Shown: piece after piece, positions 51,835-63,481 of the stretch | Numbering within the stretch: position 1 is the first letter of the stretch | How the letters are laid out: each line of letters opens with the position of its first letter | Assembly (NCBI GenBank): GCA_036850595.1 | Contig: CM072156.1 | Location: 15,634,326 to 15,698,325 of the forward strand | From: Rhyacichthys aspro | Taxonomy: Eukaryota; Chordata; Actinopteri; Gobiiformes; Rhyacichthyidae | Direction of reading: 5' to 3' | Length of the DNA stretch: 64,000 nucleotides | Made by a program: the position numbers and the translations under genes | The notes under the pieces: model-generated | What the model saw: only the letters and a program-made list of their open reading frames with translations | Told to the model about the DNA's origin: nothing | The model's database searches: none

Positions 51835-52004
51835 CAGGGCCATATACTCTTTGGAAATGGATGTCTGGGCTACGGACCACTGCAGATCACACAGACAGGT
51901 CACTGTGTCTCTCACTAAGCATTTGGTTTGGCTTCACCGAGTCTCCTGTGAGTTCTGATGCAAGACTTGTCCAACCATACAAATGTCTAACAGCAGATGA
52001 AGAG
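51835..52004 (+). other. Alternative exon candidate with NAGNAG acceptor
   Basis: A pyrimidine-rich acceptor ends in the tandem ACAGCAG at 51831-51837. The stretch then stays open for 56 codons to GAAGAG|GTAAAA at 52005. Its incoming phase also matches candidate exon 2 (G + CA = Ala), over an intron of only 99 bp. The peptide (AGPYTLWKWMSG at its start) resembles nothing I know. It competes with the join from exon 2 to 61668. Confidence 0.2.
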
Positions 52005-52033
52005 GTAAAAGTTAGTATGTTCTTTATATAGTA

Positions 52034-52477
52034 AAGTCACCCTGCATAACTTTTATTCAGTAGAGTGCACAAACCCCTCTACAGGCTCTCGGCGTTGTTA
52101 TGACAGCGCCGCCATATTTATGGACGTGGTTTGTTTTTGAAAAGAAGCTATCAAAACATGTCTTATGTAAATGAAGGTAATTTTAGTGTATTTTGTACAA
52201 ATACGATTCTGTTAGGGTCCAATGTATTGGCCTATTTCGGCTCCCTGTATTTAAGCCGTAAAAAGTGTGTTACTCATGTAATGTCTGTGCGTCCCGGAGA
52301 CAGGAATAATATATAATTTATATTGGAGGTTTCTGTCCAGCTGAGGATACTGCGTCATTGAAACAGGCATTATTCTACCGATCTCATGTCTAAGAACCAT
52401 CAAACGATTACAGGAATATATATTTTGGGGCTAAAAGTTATGCGGTGCTACTGGTTAAAAGTTACGCAGGGTGGCTT
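52034..52477. mobile_element. MITE-like element with imperfect TIRs, about 444 bp
   Basis: The left end AAGTCACCCTGCATAACTTT and the reverse complement of the right end, AAGCCACCCTGCGTAACTTT, match at 18 of 20 positions, and similarity continues to about 30 bases. A second internal copy of the right-end motif (AGTTATGCGGTGCTACTGG) lies just inside the right TIR. No transposase is encoded. A target duplication is not clear, so the exact ends may be off by a few bases. Confidence 0.65.
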
Positions 52478-52989
52478 CAAATTCTATTAAAAGATAGGTC
52501 TCCATAAAGTACATTTATATAAATTATGTTTTCTCATTCATATTTTACAAAAATGACATTTCCTTAACTGTCCTTGCACCGTTCTAATATTTTTCACCTG
52601 TGGCACACTGCTGCTAAACCCGGATCCTCCCACATACTTGACCTTACTGGGGACTTTCACCTTCATTTGCATTAAGATTGTGAAATATACTCTAGATGGA
52701 TTTACAATGACAAATGCTTTTGGATTAGTTTCCACTGAGCAATATGAAAATTTACAGTTGGCATTAATATTAATGCATCATTATCAGCTGTCTGATTTCA
52801 TAAATAAGTACAGCAGTGTCAGGTCTGGTGTAGATCACTTGGATAGGGCACACTTAGTAAAAGCTCACTGTAAAGAGCTTTGTGAATTTAATTGGGAAAA
52901 TTGCAAATCAGGTAGTCAGCCGTATAACTCATTGTCACATTTAATCAATAAACTTTGTAAATCAACTCATTTAATTTATAAATGATCTT

Positions 52990-53060
52990 CTATAGATCAG
53001 GCAACCAATTAAACAATTAGCATACATTTAGCAATTAATTAATTTAACCATTAATCACGC
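52990..53060. promoter_or_regulatory. Candidate enhancer, TAAT-rich with PBX-HOX site
   Basis: CAATTAAAC, CAATTAGC, CAATTAATTAATT and ATTAATCA (53050-53057, reverse of TGATTAAT) occur in 70 bp. Confidence 0.35.
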
Positions 53061-53592
53061 TATTACAGTTCAAATTTTGAGCCAGCGAATTTGGGAGCAG
53101 ACGTGCATTCTGGCGTCGGTCGGAGCACTACATCATGCCTGTGGAGTGCAGATTGTGACACAGCTAGATTTACTGTGCTAAAAATCAATGCAATTAGGAA
53201 AGAGGCTGGAAGCTGGCCTGGGGTCCAACATCGTCTTTAGAAGATTTCTGACACACACACACACACACTCCCAAACTCAAACTTGTCTTTTAAATTAGGA
53301 CACTTTAAGGTCATTGTCCGCAGAGTGTAAATGCAGCACTTAAAGACGCAACGTGCAACAATGTTCAGTGTCCATATGTCTTTGTCAAATTAATTGTGAC
53401 ATCTCGGTTTAATTATCACAAACAAATGAGACAGCGGTGCACATGATTGGTGGCCCCTGTCTCTCACTTCCTTTATTGATGTGAGCGCTCAGACCATTTT
53501 CAACACATTTCCTTTTACATACAAGTATTGTACTAAAACAGCAAACCTTATTTTTTCTTATGTAACGGTGTCCTGGCTGTCACCTTCTAAAC

Positions 53593-54245
53593 CACACATG
53601 TCAAACTCAAGGCCCAGGGGCCAAATGCGGCCCTTTGTAATGTTTTATGTGGCCCTCCAATACATTTAGTGTGTGATATTTTTGGCACTAGGTTTCAACT
53701 GGATTTGAACAAGTTTTAGCTGGACTAGAACAGGTTTTTGTTGGACTTGAACAGGTTTTAGTTGAACTTGAACAAGTTTTAGATGGATTTGAACAGGTTT
53801 AGATAGACTTGAACAGGTTTAGATAGACTTGAACAGGTTTTAGATGGATTTGAACATGTTTTAGATGGATTAGAACAGATTTTAAATGGACGTGAACAGG
53901 TTTTAAAAAGACCTGAACAAGTTTTAAATGGATTTGAACAGGTTTTAGATGGACTTGGACAGGCTTTAGTTGGATTTGAACAGGTTTTAGATGGACTTGA
54001 ACAGGTTTTAGTTGGATTTGAACAGATTTTAGATGGACTTGAACAGGTTTTAGATGGATTTGAACAGGTTTTAGATGGATTTGAATCAGATTAATTTTAT
54101 TTCTTCATAAAATATTTTAGGTTAAGCCAGTTTTTGCAACAAGGATAAATAAAGCCTGTTCAAATCCATCGAAAGCCTGTTTAAATTCAATGAAAATCTT
54201 TTCAAGTGCAACTAAAACCTCTTAAATCCAACTAAAACCAGTTTC
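53593..54245. repeat. Palindromic minisatellite element, copy 1 (about 21-bp unit)
   Basis: A flank containing TGTCAAACTCAAGGCCCAGG and CCAAATGCGGCCC leads into about 19 tandem units of roughly 20-21 bp (53698-54088), typified by GGATTTGAACAGGTTTTAGA. After a 60-bp spacer the same unit runs in inverse orientation (AACCTGTTCAAATCC type) from about 54153 to 54242. The flank wording resembles ends of hAT-type non-autonomous elements, so this may be a transposon carrying an expanded internal minisatellite. Confidence 0.85.
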
Positions 54246-54479
54246 TATAAAAAGGAAATTAATGTTAAAGATAAATCATGCAAGACTTCAATGAAGATGA
54301 AACCTTTTATACAAATTTAATAAAAGCTTCCAAGTGTCACAGTCTTCAGCCTCTTAAAAGATTCCTATTTACCATAGCAGCCCCTCACCACTTGACCCCA
54401 ATGTTCTAGACTCTACACAAGACAAGGAAAGGTAGCACCAGTTTTACGATATATAGATAATGCCTTCCATATTATGCCA

Positions 54480-54950
54480 AAAAGGCCACGAATGATTTTG
54501 CAACGGAGCGTCCTCGGAACTTGTATCGCGCTGCTTTGCCGGAGAAGCAAAGGTGAGCTCAGGTTGTTGAGTTGTTGTGGAAAGCTGCCCTCAAACACCG
54601 GATGGAGACAGGGTTGAAGAGCTGTCCGGGCCTTGGCTTGCTGATTGTCTCATCTGTCTCGGGGAAGTCAGCGGGATGTGACAGCCGGCCCACTGACCAC
54701 TGGGCTTGGCATCCTCTCCACTCACCTGCCCTATCAGCGCCTCCTCCGTATCTCTGTCCGGGACTTATTCTCACCTCCGAGTCTCCGCAACCGGAATGAG
54801 GATCAACGCCTCAGTGTCAAAGACGAGCGGCGGCTAACAATTTCTGACTGCGGACTTACAACTCTCAGTTCCGGGTGCTGCCTTCACTTTGTTGCTTCTG
54901 ATAATCCGCCCTGTCTGACAAAGTGACAACGCTTCACTTTTAACCGTAAG
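54480..54950. promoter_or_regulatory. CpG-rich island with possible non-coding first exon
   Basis: CpG and GC content rise sharply here against the AT-rich background, right after the minisatellite. Strong donors occur at 54553 (CAAAG|GTGAGC) and 54946 (TAACC|GTAAGTG) on the plus strand, so a 5' exon of a plus-strand transcript is plausible. No start codon with a recognisable protein follows. It may be an alternative promoter of the divergent gene or of a gene further right. Confidence 0.4.
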
Positions 54951-57900
54951 TGACTTATCAGGTGCTTCTGACTCGAACTCGCATAACTAGTCTTGACTTT
55001 AAGAACAAGTTTGGTGTGAAATATTGTGATTTTGTGATTGCATGCATTACATCGCCACATATTTTCAACAAGCACTGGCTCCTGCTGTCGGTTTGACTTG
55101 TGAGTCCAATCTGGGGAGTTTTCCTGAATATGTATGAGCTGTGGAACGTCATAGTCACAGTGTTTGTCTTTCAGGTTGCTAAGTTCACTGTGTCGCCATG
55201 CTTGCCATTCCTACATGAAGTGTACATCCTATCTGCTCTCCAGTGCTATTTTTAATATGCAGCTTGTCAGAAATATGTTATGGCGAGTCCTCAATGCTTA
55301 CCCTGCAACTAAAATAGATTTTTGGACACTTTATATTGTTAGGCACACATAAATGTCAATTAACTGTGGCTATCAAATTCGATGCATCCAGTATTCCAGG
55401 CATTATAGAGAAGCACAAGTGAGAAGAGGTCCAAAAAAATGTAGAAAATTGAACTCGGAACATTAGATTTTTGAGAGATTTTCATTTTTACTCTTTTGTG
55501 CATTTTACTGCTGCTGCTTTTTCCTCACTGCTCATCACCATCCAGATCCCAGACTTAAAGCAGCGGCGAGAGCCTCTTCATCAGGGATAACAGATGAGCG
55601 TAGATGAACAGTGTCAGGTAAAGTGCTGTGAAAGACATTTAATGTGTTTTATATCAGTGTGTCTGAATTGTCCAGGAACACTTGAATCACTCAGTGTCAA
55701 CCAAATACGGCGTAATGAGACTCGCCTCCTCTCATCTGAAGACACATGTCTCTCTGCTGTCACTCAGGCTAACGCAGGAAAAGGGCTTCTCAAGCCTTTT
55801 GAAGCGCGCCGGTTATATGACGGTGCTACGCCTTTGCATCAGGAATTGCTCAAGCGGGATTATTTCATTACAAGTCTCCCATAGAGAGGACAGAGGTCAC
55901 ACACTGGAGCTCATTCAAACATCTGGAGTCAAGGAACATAAATTATTAAATGAGGTAGAAATCTGGATTTAGACAACTGTTTTCCAATGGTGCACTTAGT
56001 TGCAAGGTATTTGGTTTCCAGTGACTGAGAAATGCTTGTCTTTTTTTTTCTTTTAATGTTTACCGAGCTTGAGCTGTTTTGAGCAGTAGATTAGTCTTGG
56101 CAACGAAGCTCTCTGTCTGTGGTTTTCCTGTGCGTTTTCTTTTCTTGTGACAGACTGGCCTGACAGGAGGAGACTGCTTTTTTTTCCCAGCAAAGAGGTT
56201 CTGTGTGCCTCTTGAAAACTTTTCCTCCATTGTTGCCAACACAAACAGATAGTAGGCAGGGTTCACTGATGTCGGGAGGAGTTCTGCTGCTCTTACCCGT
56301 TTGTGATGAGAACGGTGATGTGCAATAATGGGATAAAAGTGAAAGAATAGCGGCGCGCAAGAGAGAGAAACCTCTAATTATCTCCACCTGTGCCCGGCAA
56401 CAGTGCGAGGGTCGAGATGAAGCCATTAGCTGTCTCTCCACTGGCACCACCAAGAGTTTGTATACATCTGTGTCTTATTTTCTTTTCTGGCACAATCAGT
56501 CCAGCAAGCTAAGCAGGCATGACCGGATTTGGCAAGTTCCAAGGACTTTGGCAAAGTTAGAGAAGGAGGAAGCAGAGAGATGTAGGAGAAAGGGGGATGA
56601 GCTGGCATGGACTGTGTGTTTGCTTTCTCCCTCGCCGGTTACTTGAGCTGGGTGTGTTGCTTGGAGAGGCTACAGTGTTGGTCAAAACAATCCACAACTG
56701 GAGACAATCACATGGAAGGAGAGAAATTTTGAATTGGGCCTCAGTCTGAGAGTAAGCAGACTTTTAAAATGCATGTAAAACATCTTAGTTTGAAAAGAAT
56801 GCCAGTTAAAGAAAGTCTGAATGCTAGATCAAGACCATGAACGCAGCATTAGCATTAGCCTGAGCAGAGCACTGTGGAGTTAACAGTTTGATTCTCTCCT
56901 GTCTATTTAAATGAGGAAAAAACAATAGTCCTGACAGTTTAATAAAGTTGTGCATGTAAATATTACGAGTAAAAGTTACTGTGAAGACAATTAAATTATT
57001 TGTCTTGCAGGTGAGTTTGCAGGATATTTTTAGTTTCCATTTGTCTCCCAGTGGTTGATAGAAGAAGGCCTGTCCTGATTTGAGTATTGTCACTTTTGAT
57101 TAGCTGAGTCAAGTCTTTGTCTGGGCTCTGCAAGTGTGCATGTTGTCAAAGCTATTTATGAGCAATGACCAGATATGAAGCCCAGACTATTGCGGCCATG
57201 TAAACAGCCACATCTGTTTGAACCCACCTGCTCCCCTGTGTTTACCGGCCCCTGTAAATAATGAAATAAGTCCGGCATATTACCACTGCATAAAATATAG
57301 CCACACTCTGCCTCTTGCATCGAATGACAAAAAAATATACAGAAAATACATCACTGCCTTTGCATTTTGAAATTAATAGACGTCCACTCACTGCGCGCGC
57401 TTCATCGCCCGCGCTGTTATGCATGCTCATTCATTCAGCCATTCATTCATATAGTTCCCTCTTTATTTATTTATATCTCCTTCAGTGTTTGTTTTCATTC
57501 AGGTCCCTTGAACCTTGCCACCCTGCGCGTGACACCCAGTCGGTGAGCGAAGACGGAGAGGCGGGCTGGTTCAGAATGATCACTATCATTAACATTCACG
57601 GGGGGTTCACTTATCATCCCTGACTGGAGGGACATGGCAGCCATTATGAGACGTCCGCAGGTGGAGCGCCATGATACATATTGCATCTTGCCACAATGGA
57701 TTTATGTATTCAGTAACAAAAGAAAAGTCTAATGAAAAAATACAGAGGGCAATCCTTTATGCCTCGCTCGACTTCCAGTGAGGCCACCGTGTCCTGTGAT
57801 GAGGAGGAGCACAGGGAACTCCACACTGCACACTGACCAAAGATTGTGTATGCAGGCGGGACGCGAGGTACTCCTCAAGTTTTACTGGTGATGGATGATA

Positions 57901-58565
57901 TTAGAACCAAATGTTTAATAATGTTACGTTGAGGGTTAAGTTTCAACGAGTCGCTGAAATTGTCAAAAATGCTTACACTTTATTGCTGTGTTTTGGAAAA
58001 AGTGCCTGAATTTGAGATGGCTTTGAATTGTAGAAAGTAAGGCCAAAATATAAAAGCACCTGTCTCCTTAAATTTATTATTTCTTTATTTTTACAAAAAT
58101 ACTGGTGCGCAATGTGTAACACTTCAACAAAATCATTTAATTTAATTTAATATCTCACTGAATAAATATTAATTCAACATAAATGCACAAAAAAGGACAT
58201 TCTTTCAACCATCAACTTCTACCACATGCTTTTCTGCAAATGTAAATGATTTTTACAGATTTACCTGGAAAGCCACAAATGTACACGTACCAGAACCAGA
58301 CCCGAGCCCAGTGAGACACAATGGTGACAAATTAGGAGCAGAAAAGAGTAAGGCTTTAAAAATTACCTGATTGTGGCGTGATTTGTTAACTCGTTTAAAC
58401 GCGGCATAAGGAAGTCCGTAATGTGATTTCCTGACAGATTTCCTTATGTTTGATTAAAGACGCAATTTCTATTCTCAAATTTGCTTGAGTAGAAAGGCTC
58501 CCAGACCAGTAATAACCTAATTGGAGAGAAGCCTCTAACTAGTGTTGCTCCTCTGTGTCCCTGTG

Positions 58566-58676
58566 TATAAATAGAGTCTATAATGGACCGCAGTGTGATG
58601 CCATCATTCATCTCAGCTCAGAAACACTCCAGGTTCAGGTCTTTGCTCATTTTCCTAATGATGCTCTTGTTTTAGG
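58566..58676 (+). promoter_or_regulatory. TATA box followed by a possible short 5' exon
   Basis: TATAAATAG at 58566-58574 is a good TATA match. About 110 bp later TTTTAG|GTATGT gives a usable donor at 58676. There is no open frame of note between them. A chance match is likely in AT-rich DNA. Confidence 0.2.
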
Positions 58677-60073
58677 TATGTTTTCACTTAAGGTTTGTAA
58701 GATTCAAGCTTAATCGATACTATTTATCACAGACTTCTGCACCCAAGTCCAGTTTGCCAAGAAAACTTATTTGACATAACAAATAGCCAAAATGAAAGGC
58801 TTCTCAGGGAGGGAACTGGTTTATTTTTCAAATGTGTGAAGTTTACATTTCCAGAATGTCGTGGACACCTGATGGGTTGCATCATTGATATATCTGCTGT
58901 TTGCTAATTTACTTACTTAACACGGCTATGTAAAGTGCTTTTTAATTTTGAATGGTAATTGCCCAAACAGACTTTGGTGCCAAATTCCACTGGCACCAAG
59001 TAATGAGAAGTCTCCTAAAATGGTGTCTTTAGGGAGGGATATCCCATATGATAGCCCCTGGTTATGCCACGCTTTTATGTGGTAGATTACTTCCTGGCTC
59101 TGGACCAAAAAAGCCTGCTTTTTAACCACTGCTTCTCCCATTTGCCTCAGGATGCTCATGGGCTGGCAGGTTGCACAACACATTACCATCCTGCAGCAGC
59201 TCTTAAAACACATTTTAGCCCTGAAACGCAGCTGGCGTGTTGGCCGGCATTGCTGCATTGGGCCGAGAACTACCAAACGTGGATGTTAGAAGGAAATTAA
59301 AATGAAACCTCTTGGAGTAATAAGGCTAAAACTGTTTTGGGCAGTCAATACTCCTCATTCCTAACACCTCTATGCAAAAACAGGCTATGATTATTGTAAG
59401 CTAATTACCGAGACATGATATGTTTGTGATGGAGAGCGCGAGGCGTAATGCAGTGTGTGTGATAGTGCTCTCACGGATGGCTGCTCTCATGGGTTGGAGT
59501 GTGTACTAGCTCATGCCAAATTCAGGGTCCACGTGCAGAGTTATGTGTTGCTAAACATCACTAAGATCCAGCGGCCCGGTGTGATGCCTTTGCTTTCCAA
59601 TCTCATGCTTCACGGCTGCTGCCCTCTCTATCATGGATTCTTATTTAAAGGCAGGACCCTCACCGAATCCCCCCGAAGAGCAGATGATGTGCAGGTTTTG
59701 GTAGGGACCATATCAAAAGAATACTGTCCTTTTGACTATAAATACTGGTCTAGAGTTCCAGCAGCTGATCCAACTCTGAGCTCTGTGCAAAGCAATGAAC
59801 ACATGGAATATGTCCCAATATATACTGTATGTGCTCCCTTTTGAATCTCACCTTTATTTTGAAGATGCTGTAGTTTTAATTTACTAAGGATACAGCACTT
59901 TGCCCTGTTTTAATGCATCATAAATCATGTCCTATGTTTAAACATGGTTAAAATGAAATGCAGGAGAATGAGGCAGTAAATATGAGCTGTCCACTGCTTT
60001 TCTTGTCCATGTCATCCATAAATAATCTTGTGCATTTTCTATGTTCTGTTTTTACCACTTTTTGAGCATGCAG

Positions 60074-60153
60074 TCCATAAAACTGTTTCCCAGAGTAGAA
60101 CTCAAACAGCATTTCTAGAAGAAGATTTCAAAGACTGGAAAAAGGATGCAGGG
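60074..60153 (+). other. Alternative exon candidate
   Basis: The border GAGCATGCAG|TC follows a T-rich tract, and the donor GGG|GTAAGT at 60154 is perfect at five of the six intronic consensus positions or better. The 80-nt stretch is open with an acidic/basic peptide ending FLEEDFKDWKKDAG. Its incoming phase fits candidate exon 2. Its outgoing phase (0) does not fit the 61668 exon, so both could not be used in one frame without another exon. Confidence 0.25.
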
Positions 60154-61667
60154 GTAAGTCAGAGCGGATGTTCAGAGGTCGTCAGAAACTTGTGTAGTGA
60201 CACTTCTGTATTTAGATGGATGGGAGAAGTTTGTTGGAGTGAGCCGATGTGGGAAGCTAAAGGTGAATATAGCACAAGGCTCCAGCCGCCACCTCCCATT
60301 GTCTTGATAGGGGAGCAAGAGATGTACAGCGGCCTCAAATGGAGGTGGCATCTGGTGCCCAATTTGTCATGCCTGAATTACCCAGGAGCTGATAAAGGCT
60401 GAAGTTTTAATAAAAGTTGGGAGCCACAGATAGCAGGGTGAAGGACACTGATGAAGTGTCTTGGGGCCTATTTCCAACTAGAGATAAGAACCTACAGAGA
60501 GAGGTGGGTCGAGGGTCTAGCTCAGTGTGATAATACGCTGATGCCGAGAGAAAAAAAAAAGTGCTGTTGAAATGCAACACAGCACACATAATGGAAAAAA
60601 TAATAAATAAGCAAATAAATAATGATGATGATCTAAACGAGGAGAAGCCAGGGTGGAGGCTATGGAGTCCTGAAGCGTCTCTGCCTGTAATTTGGCCACC
60701 TGCCAGCAGCCATTGCTCACCCTCAGCTGCGACGGCAAGCTCCAGATGTGCCAACGGCACGTTTTGGATTTTGCCAGCTGACTGCACCGTTTGATAGCCC
60801 GCTCTCTGGATGCCCATCACCGGCCGCAGAGATAGAATTAAATGATGATGATCTTCCCACAAGTTGGGTGAGGAAACAACGCATATAAATCTTGATTTCA
60901 TCTCAGCGTGAGAAGTCTTTATCCATCATCACTCTTAATGAACAAGTCATTAGCTGCGATGAATGGCGCTCTGGGCTCCTGCTCGCCACTGCTGCTTTTG
61001 TTTGCAGCTTTCAGGGGCAACTTCCTGTGCCCTTTGAGAGGGTCAAACTCATTTCTCCAGATGTGGGGTACCCTCTCTGCTCCTAGGGTGGCTGCACACC
61101 CATGTACTAAACAGGGTCTGGAAAAATGAGGAGATACTGAGTTTTTCTCTGCGTTTGCCACACTGTCTGTTTCTCAGCAAGTCTCTGCATGTCCCATCAT
61201 CCAAGGAAGCACATTAGCAAACTCGGTGGCCGCCTATTATGGTAATTTTATGTGCACAATCCTCCACTTGATGCAAGCTTGCTATGTAAACAGAAAAGGC
61301 TTTTGTTATGCAGTAATAGAAAACTACTGAGGAGATGTAACACCATGCTGTGCACTACCTACACTGAAACACAAATATATAGCATCAGCTCTGGGACTAG
61401 ACCTTCTGTTTTCTACATCTTCAAACTTGATCTGTCTTTTATCTCCACTGATAATTCCTGTCGCACTTTAAAGGATTTGGATCCCTTTTCTTCAAGATAA
61501 ACATTTTCCTAAGAGCCTTTGTTTTTATTTACTGCCATTGTGCTGTTAAAAGCATTGTTAAAGAATTTAACAGCGTGCACCATATACCCTGAGGCTAGTC
61601 AAGCCTAAAACATCGACATAAAAGTTGGATGAAACTGTTGTGATCTTCTCCTGCTTCTTTTCTGAAG

Positions 61668-61741
61668 TGCTGCGCCGCTTGAAATATGAAAAAGACGAGG
61701 CATCAATCCAGCTCTACAGCAGTCAATGTGAAGAGATAAAG
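61668..61741 (+). CDS. Candidate exon 3 of the unrecognised divergent gene, coiled-coil-like
   Basis: A strong acceptor (CTTCTCCTGCTTCTTTTCTGAAG) precedes a 74-nt stretch open in only one frame: two bases and 24 codons. The peptide starts LRRLKYEKDE and ends YSSQCEEIK. It is rich in Lys and Glu with spaced Leu/Ile, as in a coiled-coil heptad pattern. Joined to candidate exon 2 it reads TRKINVSE-V-LRRLKYEKDE without a break. The proposed donor, AAAG|GTTGAC at 61742, is weak, and the frame stops a few codons on, so the 3' border is the least certain. Later exons would lie beyond the window, or include a short candidate at 63207-63261. Confidence 0.45.
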
Positions 61742-63481
61742 GTTGACACTAGATAATTGAAAATATCTGGCACTAATACACTGGAGCCCGTGTTCGTATT
61801 TGAACATAAAGGAGAAGACAGGCATGTGAGTTTTCTTGTTAGTGACAGCTGCCATGTTCCTCAGTCTGCTGGGATGGCACACACTGCAGCGTTCGGGTGA
61901 CTTGTACAGTATGTGTGAACTTCCCCCAATCCCCAGAGATGCCTCTTAACATGTCTGATGATGTTTCTGAAGAAAGGCTCCAGTTAAATCTCGTCAGAAG
62001 TTTGGAGCTTTGAATGCCCCAAATGTTTGAAAAAGAGAAGAAAAAGAATCTCAGTTTCACCCATGGGAGTATTTCTCATCTTTTAAGAAAACATGGTAAT
62101 TTTGAATCTAATGGCAACTTGCTCGGTGAGGAATGGCCACAGTGTGCCGTGCTTTTCTAGATCAGTCTAATGCTTCAGCTGATGAAATAGAAATTTACTG
62201 ATGTTGTGGATACGCACCATATTTATCTGTGTTTCCAGTTTCAACACGCTCTCAGTATAGGTGCACAAGTGAAATACCCATTACTGCATGTGTCAGTGTC
62301 ATAAACAATAGCATCGACTCCTTAGAAGGAGGAAGGGCGGTAATGGAGGCAGTGCATCAATGTTCAGCACAAGGTCTGCAATTCACACCAGGAGAACACT
62401 CACCTGAGCACAGGAAACGCTGGTAGGGGCTGCCATTACCACCAGAACTGCAGGGGAAGGGCGCTTTGTAAAATGAGCTCCGTATGCACAAGACTTAAAG
62501 GGTCACTTCCCACAATGCAACAACACAGAGTGATTTGGAATATAAAAGATACAGTGTGTTTGATTTAACGCAAAGCAAAAAAAAAAGGAAACATGATTTA
62601 TTTGAGCTCCTCCAGAAGCACATCCCAAAGTTTATCTTCTCACTGACTTAAGTGCATTCAAACTGAGCGTGGCCACTTGATAATGAATAATGAAGGTGCT
62701 AACAGTCTTCTAGGGGGTCCATAAAGTAGTAACATGGGCCTCTCATGGCCTGTAATGTGACGGCGCCCGAGGCAGAAAGCGCAATTACTTGGAAAAAAAG
62801 AACACAAGCTCCTCCTCTCTCATCTGAAGGTGAACATATTTTTTGAAGTTTCATTGAGATCATCTTGAAATAAAAAGCATCCAAGATAAAAGTGTTACTG
62901 CTGATGATGGGAGAAAAAGTCAATTCAGTCTCCATTTCCTTCTCTGTAAGTTTGATAAGTTTGGTTTTATAATAGGGTCCTAAAATGTCTCTGACAGAAG
63001 TGTCCTTGCTCCGTGTCAGTGTGTGAATGTGGGCTCTCGTTGACAGCCTCAGCAATGAGCAGTGATGGCGCTGCCAGCTCATGCTACCTCTTAACTTTGC
63101 CCTGGTTGTCAGTGTTTTACCCCTGTGGCCATAACAGCAACCTTTTCCGTGCCGTATTCTGCCTGTCCTTCAGTTTAGTTCAGCTGAGAGCGTGAGATTC
63201 TCCCAGAGGACCTCCGTTAGCCTTGGCTGTCCTGCCGTTTCCCCGGGGACCACAGTTTTAGGTGAGCTTGCCAATTCTCTCCTCGACATATGCTCCACTC
63301 TGGGTCATCTCGGTCTTACTACTGCAAAAACACTACTTATTTTTGTTGACCTAAGGGCTTAAATCTTCCAGTGAATAAGAGGCAACATGCTATCTCTTTG
63401 CCAGGACCAAACTTTTACATCACTTAAAAATCACATGACGTGTGTTAGGACAAAATAGTAATGAAACAAGATGCTCCAAAG
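61742..63481. other. Non-coding stretch, one weak exon candidate
   Basis: No clear gene is seen. A possible exon at 63207-63261 (acceptor TTCTCCCAG, donor TTTTAG|GTGAGC) is open for 18 codons in a frame that would follow candidate exon 3 at phase 0. Its Ser/Pro/Thr/Val-rich peptide does not look like a continuation of a coiled coil. A run of A lies near 62578. Confidence 0.35.

Larger units (their letters stand above)
51736..61667 (+). other. Proposed intron 2 of the divergent gene; repeats, CpG island, non-coding blocks
   Basis: This 9.9-kb stretch contains a MITE-like element (52034-52477), a TAAT-rich block (about 52990-53060), a palindromic minisatellite element (53593-54245), a CpG-rich island with a strong donor (about 54480-54950), a TATAAATAG site (58566) and alternative exon candidates (51835-52004 and 60074-60153). 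The longest open frames, 164 codons on minus at 60407-60901 and 129 codons on plus at 59455-59844, have no recognisable domain and no supporting splice structure. Confidence 0.4.

Noticed and set aside
52638..52985. 115-codon plus-strand open frame
   Set aside because: AT-rich, no motif, no convincing acceptor or donor; directly adjoins a TAAT-rich non-coding block.
54415..54552. Open stretch ending RRSK before GTGAGC, considered as an internal coding exon
   Set aside because: Possible acceptors lack a pyrimidine tract and the better ones do not match candidate exon 2 in phase; kept only as part of the CpG-island entry.
59455..59844. 129-codon plus-strand open frame
   Set aside because: No family resemblance and no exon borders; composition like the surrounding non-coding DNA.
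60407..60901. 164-codon minus-strand open frame, the longest in the window
   Set aside because: No recognisable domain, no splice context, and an overlapping open frame on the other strand; likely chance.
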